Counted from the stretch's first letter, positions 1-12,121 are shown. The stretch: DNA of 64,000 nucleotides from Chlorophyllum brunneum (GCA_963576785.1 OY756141.1:3596001-3660000); one strand, 5' to 3'. Notes: generated from the letters alone by a model not told the origin. Made by a program: numbers and translations.

Positions 1-1705
1 CCGACGTTTGATGAATTACCGAATTTCAAGAATTTCACTGGGTGTGCGTGGGGACTTTGGGGACCGGACGACGAGCTTGGGACGGTGAATTTGTTGACGG
101 ATGAAGTTGTTCAACGTACTGCGGCGGAAGAAATTAGGTATGTTTAGATCTCCAATTCAGTTGGCTATGCTTGACGCTTTGGATGGTGGAAGGACTGGAA
201 AGAGGGTTTGTTTGAACTGGTGAGTATGTGTGTGGTGTGATACGATGCACATTGACGGGTTGGATAGGCCGATCAATTTCCCATCGAAGGTTAGTGAATA
301 CATGAGTAATTAGTGGTGAGATGTGAACACGGGACTGACAATGCTGGGATGTAGCCCATGTTTAACAGGAAGCCTCCCGAGTTGAAGATGCTCATAAACA
401 CCCCTGCGGGAATGCCTAGGGACGATGAGTTGTATATTGTATGTTTTCGTAATGCTAGCCCCTGGCTTTCTAGAAATATTGATTTTTCGTTATAGAATAC
501 GCAATCTGGTACGCAGTGGGATGGTATGAGACACTTTGGTCTTATCGAGCATGCGATGTTTTATAACGGGTAGGTACTAGGGAAGATGTTATCTTGTTGT
601 GGTATTAACGAGTTGTTCTTTTTAGTACCCCTGCTGCGACTTTGCCAATTGGGATTAACGAACATTCGAATCCTACTGCTATTGGTGGCGATCACAAGAA
701 ATTAGGTATCCAAAGTGAGTGGTTTTGGAATTATGCACGATTTGATTTTTTTTATTGATCTTGTGGAAAGACTGGGCTACTCATGGCATCTGTGGACGTG
801 GGGTTCTTCTTGACCTCGTTTCTCATTATACAAAGAATGGAGGGACGATGCCTTACGATCCCTGGACCACTTTCGGGGTAACTGTGCCTATGCTGGAAGA
901 AGTTGCGAAGGCGCAGGGAGTCAACTTTAGGGTTGGGGACATATTGCTGTTGAGGGTGGGTTTTATCCAGAAGTATAATCGTGTGAGCCAGACGGAAAGA
1001 GATGAATTGAGAGGGAAACCGGAGACTTTGTAAGTATTCGAATTGGGATATTAGAGGAACTTCGGACTGATATTTGGACAGTGCTGGTATTGAACAGTCG
1101 GAAGATATGAAGCGTTTCCTTTGGTGCGTGGGTTTATACTAAGATGAACACGGTGATCAATAGTACACGCAGGAACAACCATTTCGCGGCTGTTGCTTCT
1201 GATCAACCGGCATTGGAGGTGGGTAATGACAGGTGTTGATGTATGATGTGCAAGGCTGATGGTGCTAAATGAAATAGGCATGGCCTGCGACACCCAACAC
1301 TCATATGCATCAGGTATGAACGTAAACCCCCGAAACGTGTATCTATTCTTGTGATGCTAACCCAGGATCCTGCCTATAGACGATACTCGGGTGAGTGCTG
1401 TCGCGTGTATCTAATATAACAAGCGCTGAGATATCGACCAGTCTCTGGGGTATGCCCATTGGCGAGTTTTTCGACTTGGAACAACTATCGAAGGTTTGTG
1501 GAGACACGGGAAGATATACGTTTTTCTTGTCGTCTTGGCCCCTGAATCTGTGCGTCATCGTTTGATCTGTTCATTGTTCGCATCTGATCGGAGCCGTCTC
1601 GACACACAGCATTGGAGGAGCTGCAAGTCCTCCCAACGCAGCGGTGAGTTCAGTACTCGTATTCAGTGAACTAAACCCTGAGATTGCTGGCAGGCTATGT
1701 TCTGA
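1..1705 (+). CDS. Cyclase family protein (kynurenine formamidase-like fold), 5' partial
   Basis: The gene enters from the left edge already in coding sequence, so its start is missing. Exons joined across short introns give a continuous protein. It opens with FDELPNF and WGLWGPDDELGTVNLLT (1-120), then GTQWDGMRHFG around 500-545 and THGICGRGVLLDL around 777-815. It later runs through FRVGDILLLRVGF (about 925-965) and ends IGGAASPPNAAAMF with stop TGA at 1703-1705. These are hallmarks of the metal-dependent cyclase family (Pfam PF04199 type). The usual bacterial HxGTHxD motif appears here in the fungal form GTQWDGxRH. Members hydrolyse or cyclise small acyl substrates; the substrate cannot be read from sequence. 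At least nine introns are present and no lesion was seen. The family call is strong, exact exon borders less so. Confidence 0.85.
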
Positions 1706-1879
1706 AGAGAATGTCGAGTACGTAGTGTAGTTATACTGAATGTAAACTTACGATCAGGGGCCACGTGGCCCGATTTGGCAACCTAATGAGTATCACGTGA
1801 CGTGTTGTTGTTTTGTGTGTTCTCGCCGAGGTCGCTGTGGTCAACGTTGTCCTCGTCACCGTCCTCACTGCCCCAGACG

Positions 1880-4009
1880 ATGAGCAGGAGGGAGTCGCGT
1901 GCCTCCATCGGTACGAGGCCGGCAGATGCTCTTGCAGAATACGAGAACCGTAAGTCTCGAAGCCCTATCTTGATCTCGAGCCGCACACTCACCGCGAGGC
2001 GTTTCCAGTCAAGAAGAAATTCCTGCTTGCCAACAAACACATCACAAAGTAATGAGTGCTATGTTCGGAGTGGCGTAATGTTCATCTTACCGACGGTTTG
2101 GACTAGGTTAAACTCGACGCTGAGTGTCCGAATCGAGGAGCTCAATGCTGAAATCACAATACTCCAAGTGGAGAATCTGCGCCTGCGCCAGTCCGAGATT
2201 TCCCTCCTGACCCAGCTCAAGCGTGAGCGTGAAAAATCACGAAAAGTAATGGCGGATGCTGAAGCTGCGGTACGCTTGGCCTTTTTTTCTGTGAGGTTTC
2301 TTCTGAGCTTACGCTTTTCGGTTCCCACTTTCTAGACTGTAAACCTCAAGAAACACCTAGGATATCTTCGACAATCTTATAATATAACCGTTGAACCTAC
2401 ACCACCGTCTTCACCCATGTTTCCCCCTGCGACAAAACCTCCACCTCAGACGATAAATGCGTGTATACCTGGCTTTCGGATATCCAAGCCGCCCAATGTC
2501 CCTGGCATCCACGAGGAAGATGAACCTTGTCAAAGCTCCTCTGATAGCGAGCAAGAGAATAAATCAAGCTCTGGAAAGCGAAAATCGAAATCAAAATATC
2601 GTCTCTCGGCATCCAAACTTCCTCTACCTTCCCGCGCTGCCTCACCACCACCTACAGCCCATGCACCTAACATGACGTCCATACCGTCCCGAGTTGGTTA
2701 TATCGGCTCCTCAAGTTCAACAAAGCGGAAGACTTCACGACGACAGAGTGGTCTATTGAGCATCGACACGGAGAATTTAGCTCCACCCCGCCCTGCAAGC
2801 CCGGCGTTCGGATCACCCATACGATTAGAAGCAGGTCGCGCCGAAGAGGCAGAGGAGATTGCTGCCGCTAGTGGCAATCTCGAAGTCGATGCTGAACCCG
2901 AGCCTGAACATTACGGCCATGATCTTCAACCACCACCATCACTACCGAAGAAGGACAAACGGAAGGGCAAGTCGAAGGAGAAGGAAACGGAGGGCGAGAA
3001 GGAGTATGCGGTGGACTCCTTGCGATCAAGAGAGAAGAAGAGACAGAGAGAGGATGATGGTGATCTTCTGCCAGAAGGTATGAAGGGGAAGCTGAAGGAT
3101 GTGACCAATTCCCGAGCCATCCTCCAACCCCTCGATCGTAATACTGGTGAGCTGACTCTTATTTTTTTGCGGCTGGCGTTTATTCAGGGTATCTCACGAC
3201 CGCAATTCGGATGCAACCTGCAGTCCGTGACCAGGAAGAAGTAGTAGTTAGCACTCGGACGTTCTTAGTACCATCTTCCGCTCCCTCAGGTAATTCCGCC
3301 CCTCTACAGCCGCTACTACCCCTACCGCCGGAGCCCGAAGCGGAGCCAGCAACAGGAGGAAGAGAAAGGAGAGCAAGGAAGAGTGTGAACTATGCAGAGC
3401 CCAAGCTCAACACGTATGCAGTTTTCTGTCCGGGCCTTGGTACCTGTACTCATCCAGTTGATTCACAGTAAAATGCGAAAACCCGATCCACCACCCGGCA
3501 CGGAACCACCCCGTCCGAAGAAACGCTCATCGGCGGCAGCAGCATTAGCCATGCTACATGCCAAGATTCCCGAACCACCCCTTCCCGGTGACACTGAGCC
3601 TACGGGCGGTCGATCTTCAGGTGAATTCCAAGTCCGAAATACCCATGGGGATGTCATCCATCCCGAACTTTACCCTCTACCACCGTCACGACCTCAAACA
3701 GCCATGTCTTACTCACCTATCCCTCCACCACGACTGAGTGGTACCTCATCTTCGTCGTCGTCTTCTGGTGGTGCTGCCGGGTCTGTGAGACGGAAGAAGT
3801 CAAAACCCATTGTTGACTCTGAGGGTGAAGAGAGTGATGGTGCACAAGCGGATGCGGAGTTTATTCCTAGTGGACGGTTGAGCGCATGGGTCAATGTTGA
3901 AGGACGAGCGAAAAAGGGTGGAGAACGGACGAAGAAGCATAGTATTGTGGTGCTAGGGGAGACGAGGAGGGAGCTGATGGACGAGAGAAGACATAGTATG
4001 GCTGTTTGA
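1880..4009 (+). CDS. SGO1: Shugoshin (centromeric cohesin protector)
   Basis: Six exons were joined: 1880-1949, 2049 minus 1 back to about 2010, 2107-2269, 2336-3146, 3188-3413 and 3469-4009. Across the first splices the protein reads ALAEYENLKKKFLLANKHIT followed by LNSTLSVRIEELNAEI and QLKREREKSRKVMADAEAA. This is the N-terminal coiled coil by which shugoshin dimerises and binds PP2A. The centre is Ser/Pro-rich and disordered. Near the end, joined over the intron at 3414-3468, is RRARKSVNYAEPKLNTKMRK, the conserved basic C-terminal motif that docks to phosphorylated histone H2A. The two hallmark motifs in the right order make the call secure. The start at 1880 is the first ATG giving the usual short leader before the coiled coil. 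Shugoshin protects centromeric cohesin in mitosis and meiosis. The gene looks intact. Confidence 0.93.
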
Positions 4010-5874
4010 GGTGTGACCGGCATGTGATGCGTGCGTCGCATGCTCCGTGCGCATAGCATGAAATGCGCGTTGGAAGTTATAGGCGGTGTCCTATCCGTTG
4101 GCGTTTCATCTAGGGAATGAGCCTCGTGATAAGGCGAACACTTCCTGAGTCCTCGACTACCTCGCGCGCCGTGGAGTGCTGACCACCACGTGGATGTTTC
4201 AGAGCGCCACCACCCTCCTCATCCCTCCCCTCTCTCCCTGTGGTCTCAATTTGGGACCAACGGCGAAACTAAAATTTAATAGATAATGGAAAGACTATGG
4301 AAAATACGGAACTTGGAAACGAACATTGAAACGAAAGCCTTCACGAGCGAAATTACCAGATGGACGAATATAGTTAGTACTTATAATCACTTTCATGATA
4401 CCAAATCTCCCAGTCCCCTTACTATTCCTTTTCTCCCTTCCTGTCTTCGCGTGTTTGATGACAGTGATGTATCTGCTTATACCTTCTCCTTGCATCATTT
4501 TATTCCTCCCCTCCCATCACCAGTTTTTTTTTTGGCTTGGCTGGCTTGTTGGAGCCTGCCTCTGAGCCTCTTACAAGTACCTACATATATGTATTTTTAT
4601 CTTGGCTGGCCTTGTCGCATCACTCTGGGTTGATGCCTTCGCGTAGTATCATTCTTATCGGGGTTGCCTATTGGCTCCTGAATTTGTTTCTCACCCTTTG
4701 GTAATTTTATGCATGTCTGCCTACGGTACCGCCGAAAATGAATTGTATGTGGGAGTCTGGGAGTATATCATACTTCTAAAGCTGAACACCTTATCACTAA
4801 TAAGGTTAGGGGTCAAGTGCTCCATGATTAATGAATCCTTGAAGATTCCGAGTCGGGCAACCCTTACTTTCTCAGTTAGACTGGTCTCGACCCGAAGGCC
4901 TCGGGCTTGTCGTTCGCAACCTTTGTTCCTGCGGGACAGGGTACAGTTCACGGCGGACTTCGAAATTTAACTTCGCTTGAAATAAATGTCTTCCCACTTC
5001 CCAAGTCTCATTTCAGGGCTCGTAAGCATGGGATCAATGTAGTCTGTGTTTCATTGTTGGCACAGGGTGCACAGGGCGTTAGGTATACCGTAGTCGCGTG
5101 TGAGTCATCCTAATAGCTTGTTATCAATGGGGAATCAGACATACTGGATTGAGGAGGATATAATCAAAGTCGGGATAGCAAAGATCGGGCCCTGTCCATC
5201 CGATACCTAGTCATTTCTTTGAGTTAATGTATATGGTTGGCCGGATTGATTACTGACCACCACATGTATCAATCTCCAATGTGATTAACCTATGCATTCG
5301 ATAGTACTGGACTTCGGGACGTACGTGAGTATTTTCCCGTTGAGTCGTTGTCGTGTGTGGTGCTGAAGCAATGGATGTGGGGGTCACAGAATCGGTTGTC
5401 GTTCCAGTTGTGGAAGGCCCTAAACATTAATTTGTGAATGGTGTTATGATTATGTTTCTGTTCAAATGTGGGGGATGATAAGCTTTACCGCGGTCGAGGA
5501 ACTTCGATTACATGAAATCACAGAAAAGCTTATTCTATAGCGACGCACTTCAAAATTCATCGACCGGAGCAGTTCCGGGCCCCTTTGTACGACTGTTCAT
5601 TGGATCAGGAATATGGATGACCGCCTTCGATCTTCGTGGTATCTGCGTCGCTGGTGGGTTGCAAGGAAATTTTCGCGTTACATTATCAACAAAATCGTGT
5701 CAGTTGGCGAAGCCTGAGAAAGGGAAATGAAAGAATAGGTGGGGACCACAGGAGACATATAGGGAACAAATCGCAAACACCAACGCTGCTTCTCAGTTAT
5801 TTTCAGCAGTTGAATATCCGATATCATTCCATGCTCTCATTCTGTCACCATACCGCATGGTGACCACATATAGT
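4010..5874. other. Gene-free stretch between shugoshin and MFS gene
   Basis: This holds the probable 3' ends of shugoshin and of the convergent MFS gene. Open frames here are short and show no motif, splice pattern or codon bias that I could support. No tRNA or repeat was recognised. Confidence 0.5.
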
Positions 5875-7842
5875 CTAGCCCCACCCTTTGTAAGTAACCA
5901 TGCTCAAAAGCTCTACAACCGCAGGGACAGCACTCACCCATATCCAACCCAGGCCAGAACTGCTGACATGATAGTTGTTGCTAGGAATCCATAGGATTCA
6001 ATCATGGGCATGATCCCAGTGCTTGCAAATGCCATAACAATCCAACGAAACCCTCTATTTAAAGGTCAGCGCTCGCACCCTCGAATTCCGTTTGTTGTGG
6101 ACCAACCTGTTACATGCCATAACCTCAGCACTACGAGAGTGCATGATATCCACGAGATAAGCTGTACCTGGGTTCAAGGACATATCGACCTGTATCCAAC
6201 CCCTCAATGACCGTTCCATCTAGAGGAGAGGAGCGCCTTACACCAAATCCATTCAGAAAGAGCATTATCAAGCAAAGTATCAGTCCAGTGCGCCCTTCAA
6301 TATAGTGTGCGATTAAACCACAGCCCAGAACAGATAGAGGTGCGAGGAATAGACCGCCCCATATCGATGCCCTAAGGCGATCCTCGGGATACCATACTCC
6401 GCCTCTTTTTTTTCTCCAACGAATAATGGTCCTGTCCGCAATGCGTCCTGCAGTGGGAGCGCCAACTGGGATTATAGGCATAAAAATGTTTATTATGGCT
6501 GAACACCAACGGAACGCACCCATGTTCCCCAATCCGCTAGGGAGGAAACAAATCCCTACCAGTGCTTCATTGTCAATATGATAGCGTTTACCCTCGTGTA
6601 AAAATGAATTCCAGTTAAGGCCCTGAGTTTTTAAAGCTGGCTTACAATGGTGTACGCAAGAGGGAGTAATAGAACTAAGGACCGTTAATACCACGCCATG
6701 CAGGAGAGTCCAAGAATTACCATAGTCTGTTAAGAGGAAAAGAAATCCGGCAGTAACCTGTAACGGTGTCACGATAAAGACCTCTACTCATACCGAGGCC
6801 CTGAACACACCACGCAAAAGATGTTGGGACTCCACAATAGGTTAAATGGCTGGAGAGGGTTTATGAAAACCGGAAGTCGATTACGTTCAATGTACCCCGA
6901 TTCTCGGCGTTTGTCAACACCACGAGTACCAGGGTGGCTTGTTTCAGGGAAGGCCAGGAACATAACCACAAAGATCAAGAGGCTGAGGATGCCTAGGCAC
7001 TGTGGCATGGCTCTCCAGGAGGCATAGTGAGTAACAAAACCTGGTGATGTTTGGTCCATAAGTCCAGGTAGTGTGACAGGGCGAGAGGAGAACTCGAACC
7101 TCCGACCGGCGCAGCAAAAGCTGGTCCTACTAGGGTACCCTTGATATTGACAAGTTATTTTTGAAGTTCTAGATCGAGCTGTGAAACTTACCGCAAGGTA
7201 GAACCCTAGTGCCGTACCCCGCTCCTCTAGTTTGTATATGTCACCTATCACTCCCCCACCCACGGCCATACCGGGTGAAGCGCCAGCACATTGCCAGAAC
7301 CTCCAGAACAGAAGCTGTGGCATGTTTTGCGCAGCTGAAGCGCCGAATGACCCAATGATCGAGAAAGGAAGGCCAATCAAGTAAACGGGCCGACGTCCAT
7401 CTGATACCGATATATTTACTTGTGGTTAATAAATGTCGGGAACCCATTAAAACTTACAAAAGGTAGAGTAAGAGGCAGCAGCTAAGCCAACGAAAGAACT
7501 TGCGAAAAGTGACAAACTGACTGCAAAACTGGAGATGAGGTCTCAGTATCTACCATTTGAGGGTGGAGAATTTGAGTACAAACCTGACATTCTGCCCCGT
7601 GGTGTCTAGGTCTTGAGCGATCTGTGGTATGGAAGGAAGAAAGGATCCAGCTATGAAATCTGAACAGTAAAGTCAATATCTTTCAACTATCAAATGTAGA
7701 TGTAAGTACATGGCATGAAGCCACACAAAGCAACGATCACAACGAGTAATTTCTTATAGCCTGGCGAGAACCGTTGGTAGACAAGTTCGTGATTGATCCC
7801 AGGTGGCACATCGGACAGTAGAGGAGTTTCTTCAGAGGTCAT
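5875..7842 (-). CDS. MFS transporter, DHA1-type multidrug/polyamine family (copy 1)
   Basis: The start ATG (7840-7842) gives MTSEETPLLSDVPPGINHEL. Exons then encode a 12-TM major facilitator protein: FIAGSFLPSIPQIAQDLDTT, the loop signature DGRRPVYLIGLPFSIIGSFG, the motif-C stretch GTLVGPAFAAPVGG (about 7095-7145) and PETSHPGTRGVDKRRESGYI in the central loop. The second half follows, with GKRYHIDNEALVGICFLPSG and AYLVDIMHSRSAEVMACNR. The stop is TAG at 5875-5877 after a last small exon. At least nine introns are inferred, including GT-AG cuts that restore frame at 6640-6760 and 6170-6225. It is closely related to the gene at 24409-26305, intron for intron. The family exports drugs, polyamines or toxins at the plasma membrane; the substrate is unknown. 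The gene appears intact. Confidence 0.87.
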
Positions 7843-8725
7843 GGTGTAAAAGCCAGTTTTAAGTGGTCAAGGAGGGGAGGAACCAAAGAGGGGATTGGGG
7901 TCAAAGGCCGATGTTGACTCGAGCTGGAAACTTAGATCCGCAACTGTGTGGGAAACAATCTTAAGCTCAGTTAGGATCGATACCAGGTGTGGGTCCTGTC
8001 CATGCATTCACGCTTCACCCTCCTCCGAATCACCTCGCAAGGGGACACTTCAGCTCTCCTACTCGAGCCCCCCCCCTCCCCCAACCACCAGGGCTTCCTC
8101 CGTCGACATTTTTTTTTACCTCAATGGACAGCTTTATATTTCCATCGCAGTGGATCCCAGCATAAATCCGATGCTTATTATCACTTATGCTTGGACAAAT
8201 GTGTCGCCTCATGCTCTGCCTGACTTGGACCAATTTGATCACAATACAGTCACTGAAATGCTTCACATCGACCACCTTTGCTCCCAACCCGCGTTTGTCG
8301 CTCTTTGTCGCTTTTTTGACTTGTATCATAAGATGATGATAGGTATCAGAAGATGGAGAAGACGAGTCCTTCCCAAGGAAGCTCACCTGACAATCTGCAC
8401 TATCCCACGTTTCTAACGATGATGAAAAGTTGTTTAGATACTTGGGTCCCTCGTTCAGGTCGAAACGCACCCATGACTCAAGTACTCAATACTGGGTGTG
8501 TGTCCTTCATATACTTCTGGCTATGTTCAATATTGCCGACATTCTTGTCTCAACGGGCCCTTTTTCCCAGTTATATTTAGTTGTCGGGATCATCTTGCCA
8601 GAGCGGTGTCAAATCTTGATCAGACCATCAACCTTTATGGGCCTGAGCATCAATGGTGATTCGTACCTCTCATATAAACAGAACGCTCTGTTCAGCTTGG
8701 GTCGTCAGTCCTTTACCTCTATCCC
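7843..8725. other. Gene-free stretch, shared upstream region
   Basis: This lies between two divergently transcribed genes, the minus-strand MFS gene and the membrane-protein gene at 8726. It contains C-runs (8070-8085) and short open frames without recognisable protein features. It probably carries both promoters. No clear TATA element could be assigned. Confidence 0.45.
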
Positions 8726-9744
8726 ATGCCTGTCTTCGATCGTTCTCTTGAACTCCCGAATCCTGATGTCTACCTCAACCACCTCTCGCCCACTGACGCT
8801 CATGAAGTTGAAATCAGAAGAAATATAACTTTGATTATCCTGGGGGTATATAGCTTTCCCCCACCACACATTAAACTCTGCTTGACGTGGGCGCCCCTGC
8901 AGGCCACCCTATGGGACATATTTGTCTATGTACCCATTGATATCGAGATATTGAGACGAGGAGGTTTTCATTTTGTTGTACTCGCCTTCGTATTTTCAAG
9001 GTATTTCCCCGGTTACGATGGGACTTGATTGCCCGACATTTACCATGACACAGATTCTTGGCTATGGCTTATGTGTTTATTACCAGTATCGAGAGAGGTT
9101 TGTTATGTGTTCCCTTTTCGTCATCACAACTTATATCGTGACTAGTTTTGCCAATCGTCGATCTCCATTCCTCGATCATTGGTTCTGCATGCGTGTGCAT
9201 GATGTTGATGATCACGTCGTCATTTCTTTTCCTTCAGCGAGTACTGGCTGTATACAATGAGGAGAAATGGGTCCGACGGTCCTTCTACGTGCTTTGGGTT
9301 ATTCTTTCGCTGTCCGACATCTTAATCCCGCTCGGTGCAGATCCAACCTTGATTCCCGGCACAGATTATTATAAGGATGCTGGCATTCAGCCTTGGGTTG
9401 CGCTGAGTGCCTGGCTTCTCTTTTTTTTCGACACCGCGGTCCTCTTAGCAATTTCATACAAAATTGCCTCGTCGTACAATACAACGCTGGCGGCAGATCG
9501 AAAAATTTCTTGGTACAACTTCCTGTCCGGCCGAACGCTTCCACGATTCTCGCGTTCAATATTCAGAGGAGGACAGCAGTATTACTTGTGAGTGATCCCA
9601 CTTTTTACCCTTGATGTCCACTAATATAAGACCAGGATGACTGTTGGGATGATAGTCCTCGTTGGGATTCTTATATGCCTTCCATCCATCCCCCAAATTT
9701 ACAAAGCCATGGTTCCAACTGTTGAAGTTTCGGACATATTCTAG
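8726..9744 (+). pseudogene. Multi-pass membrane protein gene, 3' end cut off by copia insertion
   Basis: Exons 8726-8845, 8903-9000, 9054-9097, 9146-9587 and 9636-9719 join in frame. They encode MPVFDRSLELPNPDVYLNHL, LGATLWDIFVYVPIDIEILR, then about six further hydrophobic segments, and GQQYYLMTVGMIVLVGILIC before KAMVPT. The layout resembles a family of uncharacterised multi-TM proteins that I know to be common in Agaricomycetes; no function is assigned. At 9720 the LTR of a copia element begins. The frame runs seven codons into it (VEVSDIF) and stops at 9742-9744. The displaced native end lies at 23561-23663 and would add about 33 residues. The rest is undamaged, so the insertion looks recent on the scale of gene decay, and a truncated protein may still be made. 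Family identity is from memory. Confidence 0.75.
9715..9719. repeat. 5-bp target-site duplication of copia element (left)
   Basis: CCAAC immediately precedes the TGTTGAAG start of the left copia LTR and recurs directly after the right LTR at 23556-23560. Confidence 0.9.
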
Positions 9745-10292
9745 AAATAGACTATGAAGTCATTATGACAATAATAGACTGATCTGTTACTTTCCAGTAA
9801 CTTCATTCCATAGTAACTTCCTATGAGTTGCTCTGCATATGATGAGAGTCATAAAGTACTTGATAGATTATTCTACATAGTACCAATGACTAGTATACTA
9901 CATTCCGCAGTACTCCGCAGGCACTACACCGCAGTTAAAGGGAGTCATAAGGAATAATCTATGCATTACTAGTATTTTATGTAGTATGACTCACCTATGC
10001 TTCAATATATATATAAACCCCATGTAGCAGACCTAGTTCTGCATCTTATTCAATCAAACAACTTCTTTATCATTGGTTATCTTCTTGAGTATAACACCAG
10101 TCTTGATCTACTCGACTACAACTTATCTACCTCTGACACTGACTGTTTCATTACTAATATCTGTCTATCCAAATTACCTTTCTACAGGTATCAGATAGAA
10201 GCTTATTATCTCAGTGAGTAGACCCTACATTCTCTCCCACTGTGTTTACTGCTGCCCCCAGCAAACAACTCATTACGGTCATTTCCTTAACA
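9720..10292 (+). repeat. Copia left LTR
   Basis: This 573-bp copy is matched by the copy at 22983-23555. The 3' end has decayed from TCAACA to TTAACA by one transition. An open frame of 75 codons inside it recurs in the other LTR and is not a gene. Confidence 0.95.
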
Positions 10293-10304
10293 GGTTATGG
10301 GCCC
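10293..10304 (+). other. Copia primer-binding site, complementary to an initiator tRNA-Met anticodon arm
   Basis: GGTTATGGGCCC starts at the first base after the left LTR. Its complement GGGCCCATAACC differs at one base from the anticodon stem-loop of eukaryotic initiator tRNA-Met (GGGCUCAUAACC). Drosophila copia is known to prime from a 5' half of that tRNA. The assignment is inferred from this match. Confidence 0.6.
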
Positions 10305-10452
10305 CAGTAGCCTTACCGATAGTTAAACCATTATCATCCCCTCTAACCGAGATAGGATGATAGGGCTTTACCTGACAGAGTTATCCTTGCATTTTGATCA
10401 TTGCTGATACGAGAATTTTCTTCTAGAAAGAAATACACACGATGAAGATATT

Positions 10453-10875
10453 ATGTCTACTAATAATATTGTCACTGGTTTGCCTAAGCTCAATGGGCCT
10501 AAGAACTATGTGTTCTGGTCTAGAAGGCGTCAGGATGCCCTAACCTTCATTTTTGTCACTGGTTCTGACTAGTCTGGATGGACTGTAACAAACCAGGATC
10601 TCTCCCCTAAAAATCCTGCCGCTTTAACAGAGGAGGATAAAAGGAGAGAACAATTGAGAGGTCAGACATTGGCTGTTATAAATGGCACTTTACCTGATTC
10701 CCTATTACTCCATGGACATAACCCTCCTGGATTCCTTTGGAATGACTTGAAAACCCACTTTGGGACACCTTCTCCCGCTGTGGTATATTCAATCCTCCAA
10801 AGAATATTGTGAAAGTGCATCTCTGAGAATCAAGATCTAGCAATGGATCTAGCTGAATTGAGAACATTGGCTTCT
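10453..10875 (+). pseudogene. Copia gag, N-terminal part, with stop codons
   Basis: From ATG at 10453 the frame reads LPKLNGPKNYVFWSRRRQDA and later LRGQTLAVINGTLPDSLL and WNDLKTHFGTPSP. This is the N-terminal gag region of fungal copia elements (retrotran_gag / UBN2 type). A TAG at about 10570 and a TGA at about 10809 break it. The frame ends where the gypsy element inserts, and the next gag codons resume at 17365. The protein would have formed the virus-like particle shell. It is now non-functional. Confidence 0.85.
10871..10875. repeat. 5-bp target-site duplication of gypsy element (left)
   Basis: CTTCT precedes TGTTACGACC at the left gypsy LTR and recurs at 17365-17369. It lies within copia gag codons. 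Confidence 0.92.
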
Positions 10876-11174
10876 TGTTACGACCTTAGTCTCTGACTCA
10901 GGTTGCAAGCCTTTGGATAAAGGAAGGAAGTAGAGAAAGGAAGAAGGGATGATACGATTGGTAAAGTGTAAGGAATACATCAAGTATTACTACACTTTAT
11001 ATACTAGTGGTAGAGGCTAATAATAAGGGAGTCGAGTAACGGAGTCATAGGAGACGAGTAGAACGAGTCAAGTAGGAGGCACAGCCTCTAGGGTGATACA
11101 GGAGGTGAAACAAGTATGAGAGTACACGAGGTAATGGGCGCATGATGGGAATGAACAGTCTATGATTCGTAACA
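10876..11174 (-). repeat. Gypsy LTR (3' LTR of the element)
   Basis: This 299-bp copy matches 17066-17364 except for one A/G difference near its right end (GAACAGTC here against GAACGGTC). Its 8-bp terminal inverted repeats are TGTTACGA and TCGTAACA. Confidence 0.96.
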
Positions 11175-11186
11175 ATACCTCCCTTT
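11175..11186 (-). other. Gypsy polypurine tract
   Basis: Read on the element strand, AAAGGGAGGTAT abuts the 3' LTR. This is the usual place and composition of the plus-strand primer of LTR retrotransposons. Confidence 0.75.
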
Positions 11187-11284
11187 CAAGCTTCATGTCC
11201 TCATGATGCGTATTACTGTAAAGGTCCTTTGTAAGATAGAACATATGGAATTTGTTAAAGTTTAAGAAAACCCGACGAGTGTTT

Positions 11285-12121
11285 TTACTCGTTCATAGGT
11301 ACGGCCGCTCCCAGAGCTCTGGCCAAGTCCTTCTTGTTTCCTCCAATGAGAGGTGTCTTGTCAACACGTCGTAAACCAATCCAGAGGGGTGCGTGTGGTG
11401 GTCCTTCTTTAAACAGGAAGTGGGTGTGGTTGTTGTACGTAGTATTGTCGTTGGTGTGATTGCTTAAAAGTTTGTACACGATCTCTTTCCAATAATCGTT
11501 GTCCTTTTCTCCTTCTGATTTCAAGGTGTTATATCCTGTCGGCGGGTGGAAAGTCATGGGTGTGATGGGGGGTACTACCGTGGTGAGTATGGTTTGGAGG
11601 TGAGCGACTTCCTCTTCGATGTCGGGGTGGAGTAGCTGGTCGGCGGCGGTTCTTTCTTGCGTCTTTTGTTTGCATGTGTGGCAGATGTGGTGTTGGATGG
11701 GGAATGGGTCGTTACTAACGAGTAGTCGATTAACGATGTGGTGGGAGAGGTTGTCTGTGCTTCTGGATTCGTACGTATTGAGTCGTTCGGCTAGGGCTAC
11801 AAGGATACTGTGCATCCGAGCTCGTATGTTGGAGATAACGAGGAGTTGCAAGTCGTCGTTAATTTCGTACAAGTGTCTCTCCAGTTGGTCTCTCCTTCCT
11901 TCGTTGATGATGAACTGATTGAGTCTTGGAGTGGCGTCGGATAAGGTGTCCATAATTTTCGAGGCTCCTTCTTGGGTTGCTTTTACCGCTGCTCCCAGTA
12001 GTATTATGGTGTCGACTAGGGTTTCTCCTTCTACGATTTCTTCCTGGTTGGTCCTTTCTGGGACGAGTTCTTCAAATTCTGCAAGGTAGGGATACGGGGT
12101 AAGTTGGCGTTCGGCGGGCAT
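11285..12121 (-). CDS. Additional ORF of the gypsy element, unknown function
   Basis: A 278-residue open frame follows pol on the same strand, inside the LTRs. It starts MPAERQLTPYPYLAEFEELV and ends in a strongly patterned stretch with DYWKEIVYKLL, HFLFKEGPPHAPLWIGLRR and NKKDLARALGAAVP. A CHTC pair sits near residue 150. There is no signal peptide and no membrane segment, so it does not look like an envelope protein. The middle is helical and leucine-rich, perhaps a structural or chaperone role. The frame is free of stops although neighbouring codons could easily have produced them, which suggests it was under selection in the parent element. Similar extra ORFs occur in other agaricomycete gypsy elements as far as I recall. 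I do not know its function. Confidence 0.7.
   Translation of the reverse strand: MPAERQLTPYPYLAEFEELVPERTNQEEIVEGETLVDTIILLGAAVKATQEGASKIMDTLSDATPRLNQFIINEGRRDQLERHLYEINDDLQLLVISNIRARMHSILVALAERLNTYESRSTDNLSHHIVNRLLVSNDPFPIQHHICHTCKQKTQERTAADQLLHPDIEEEVAHLQTILTTVVPPITPMTFHPPTGYNTLKSEGEKDNDYWKEIVYKLLSNHTNDNTTYNNHTHFLFKEGPPHAPLWIGLRRVDKTPLIGGNKKDLARALGAAVPMNE

Noticed and set aside
7095..7120. GGTTCGAGTTC on the minus strand, resembling a tRNA B box
   Set aside because: No A box or cloverleaf around it. It falls at an intron border of the MFS gene, and the paralogue has a similar sequence at the same place.
9997..10221. A 75-codon open frame, repeated almost identically at 23260-23484
   Set aside because: Both lie inside the copia LTRs; the similarity reflects LTR duplication, not a gene family.
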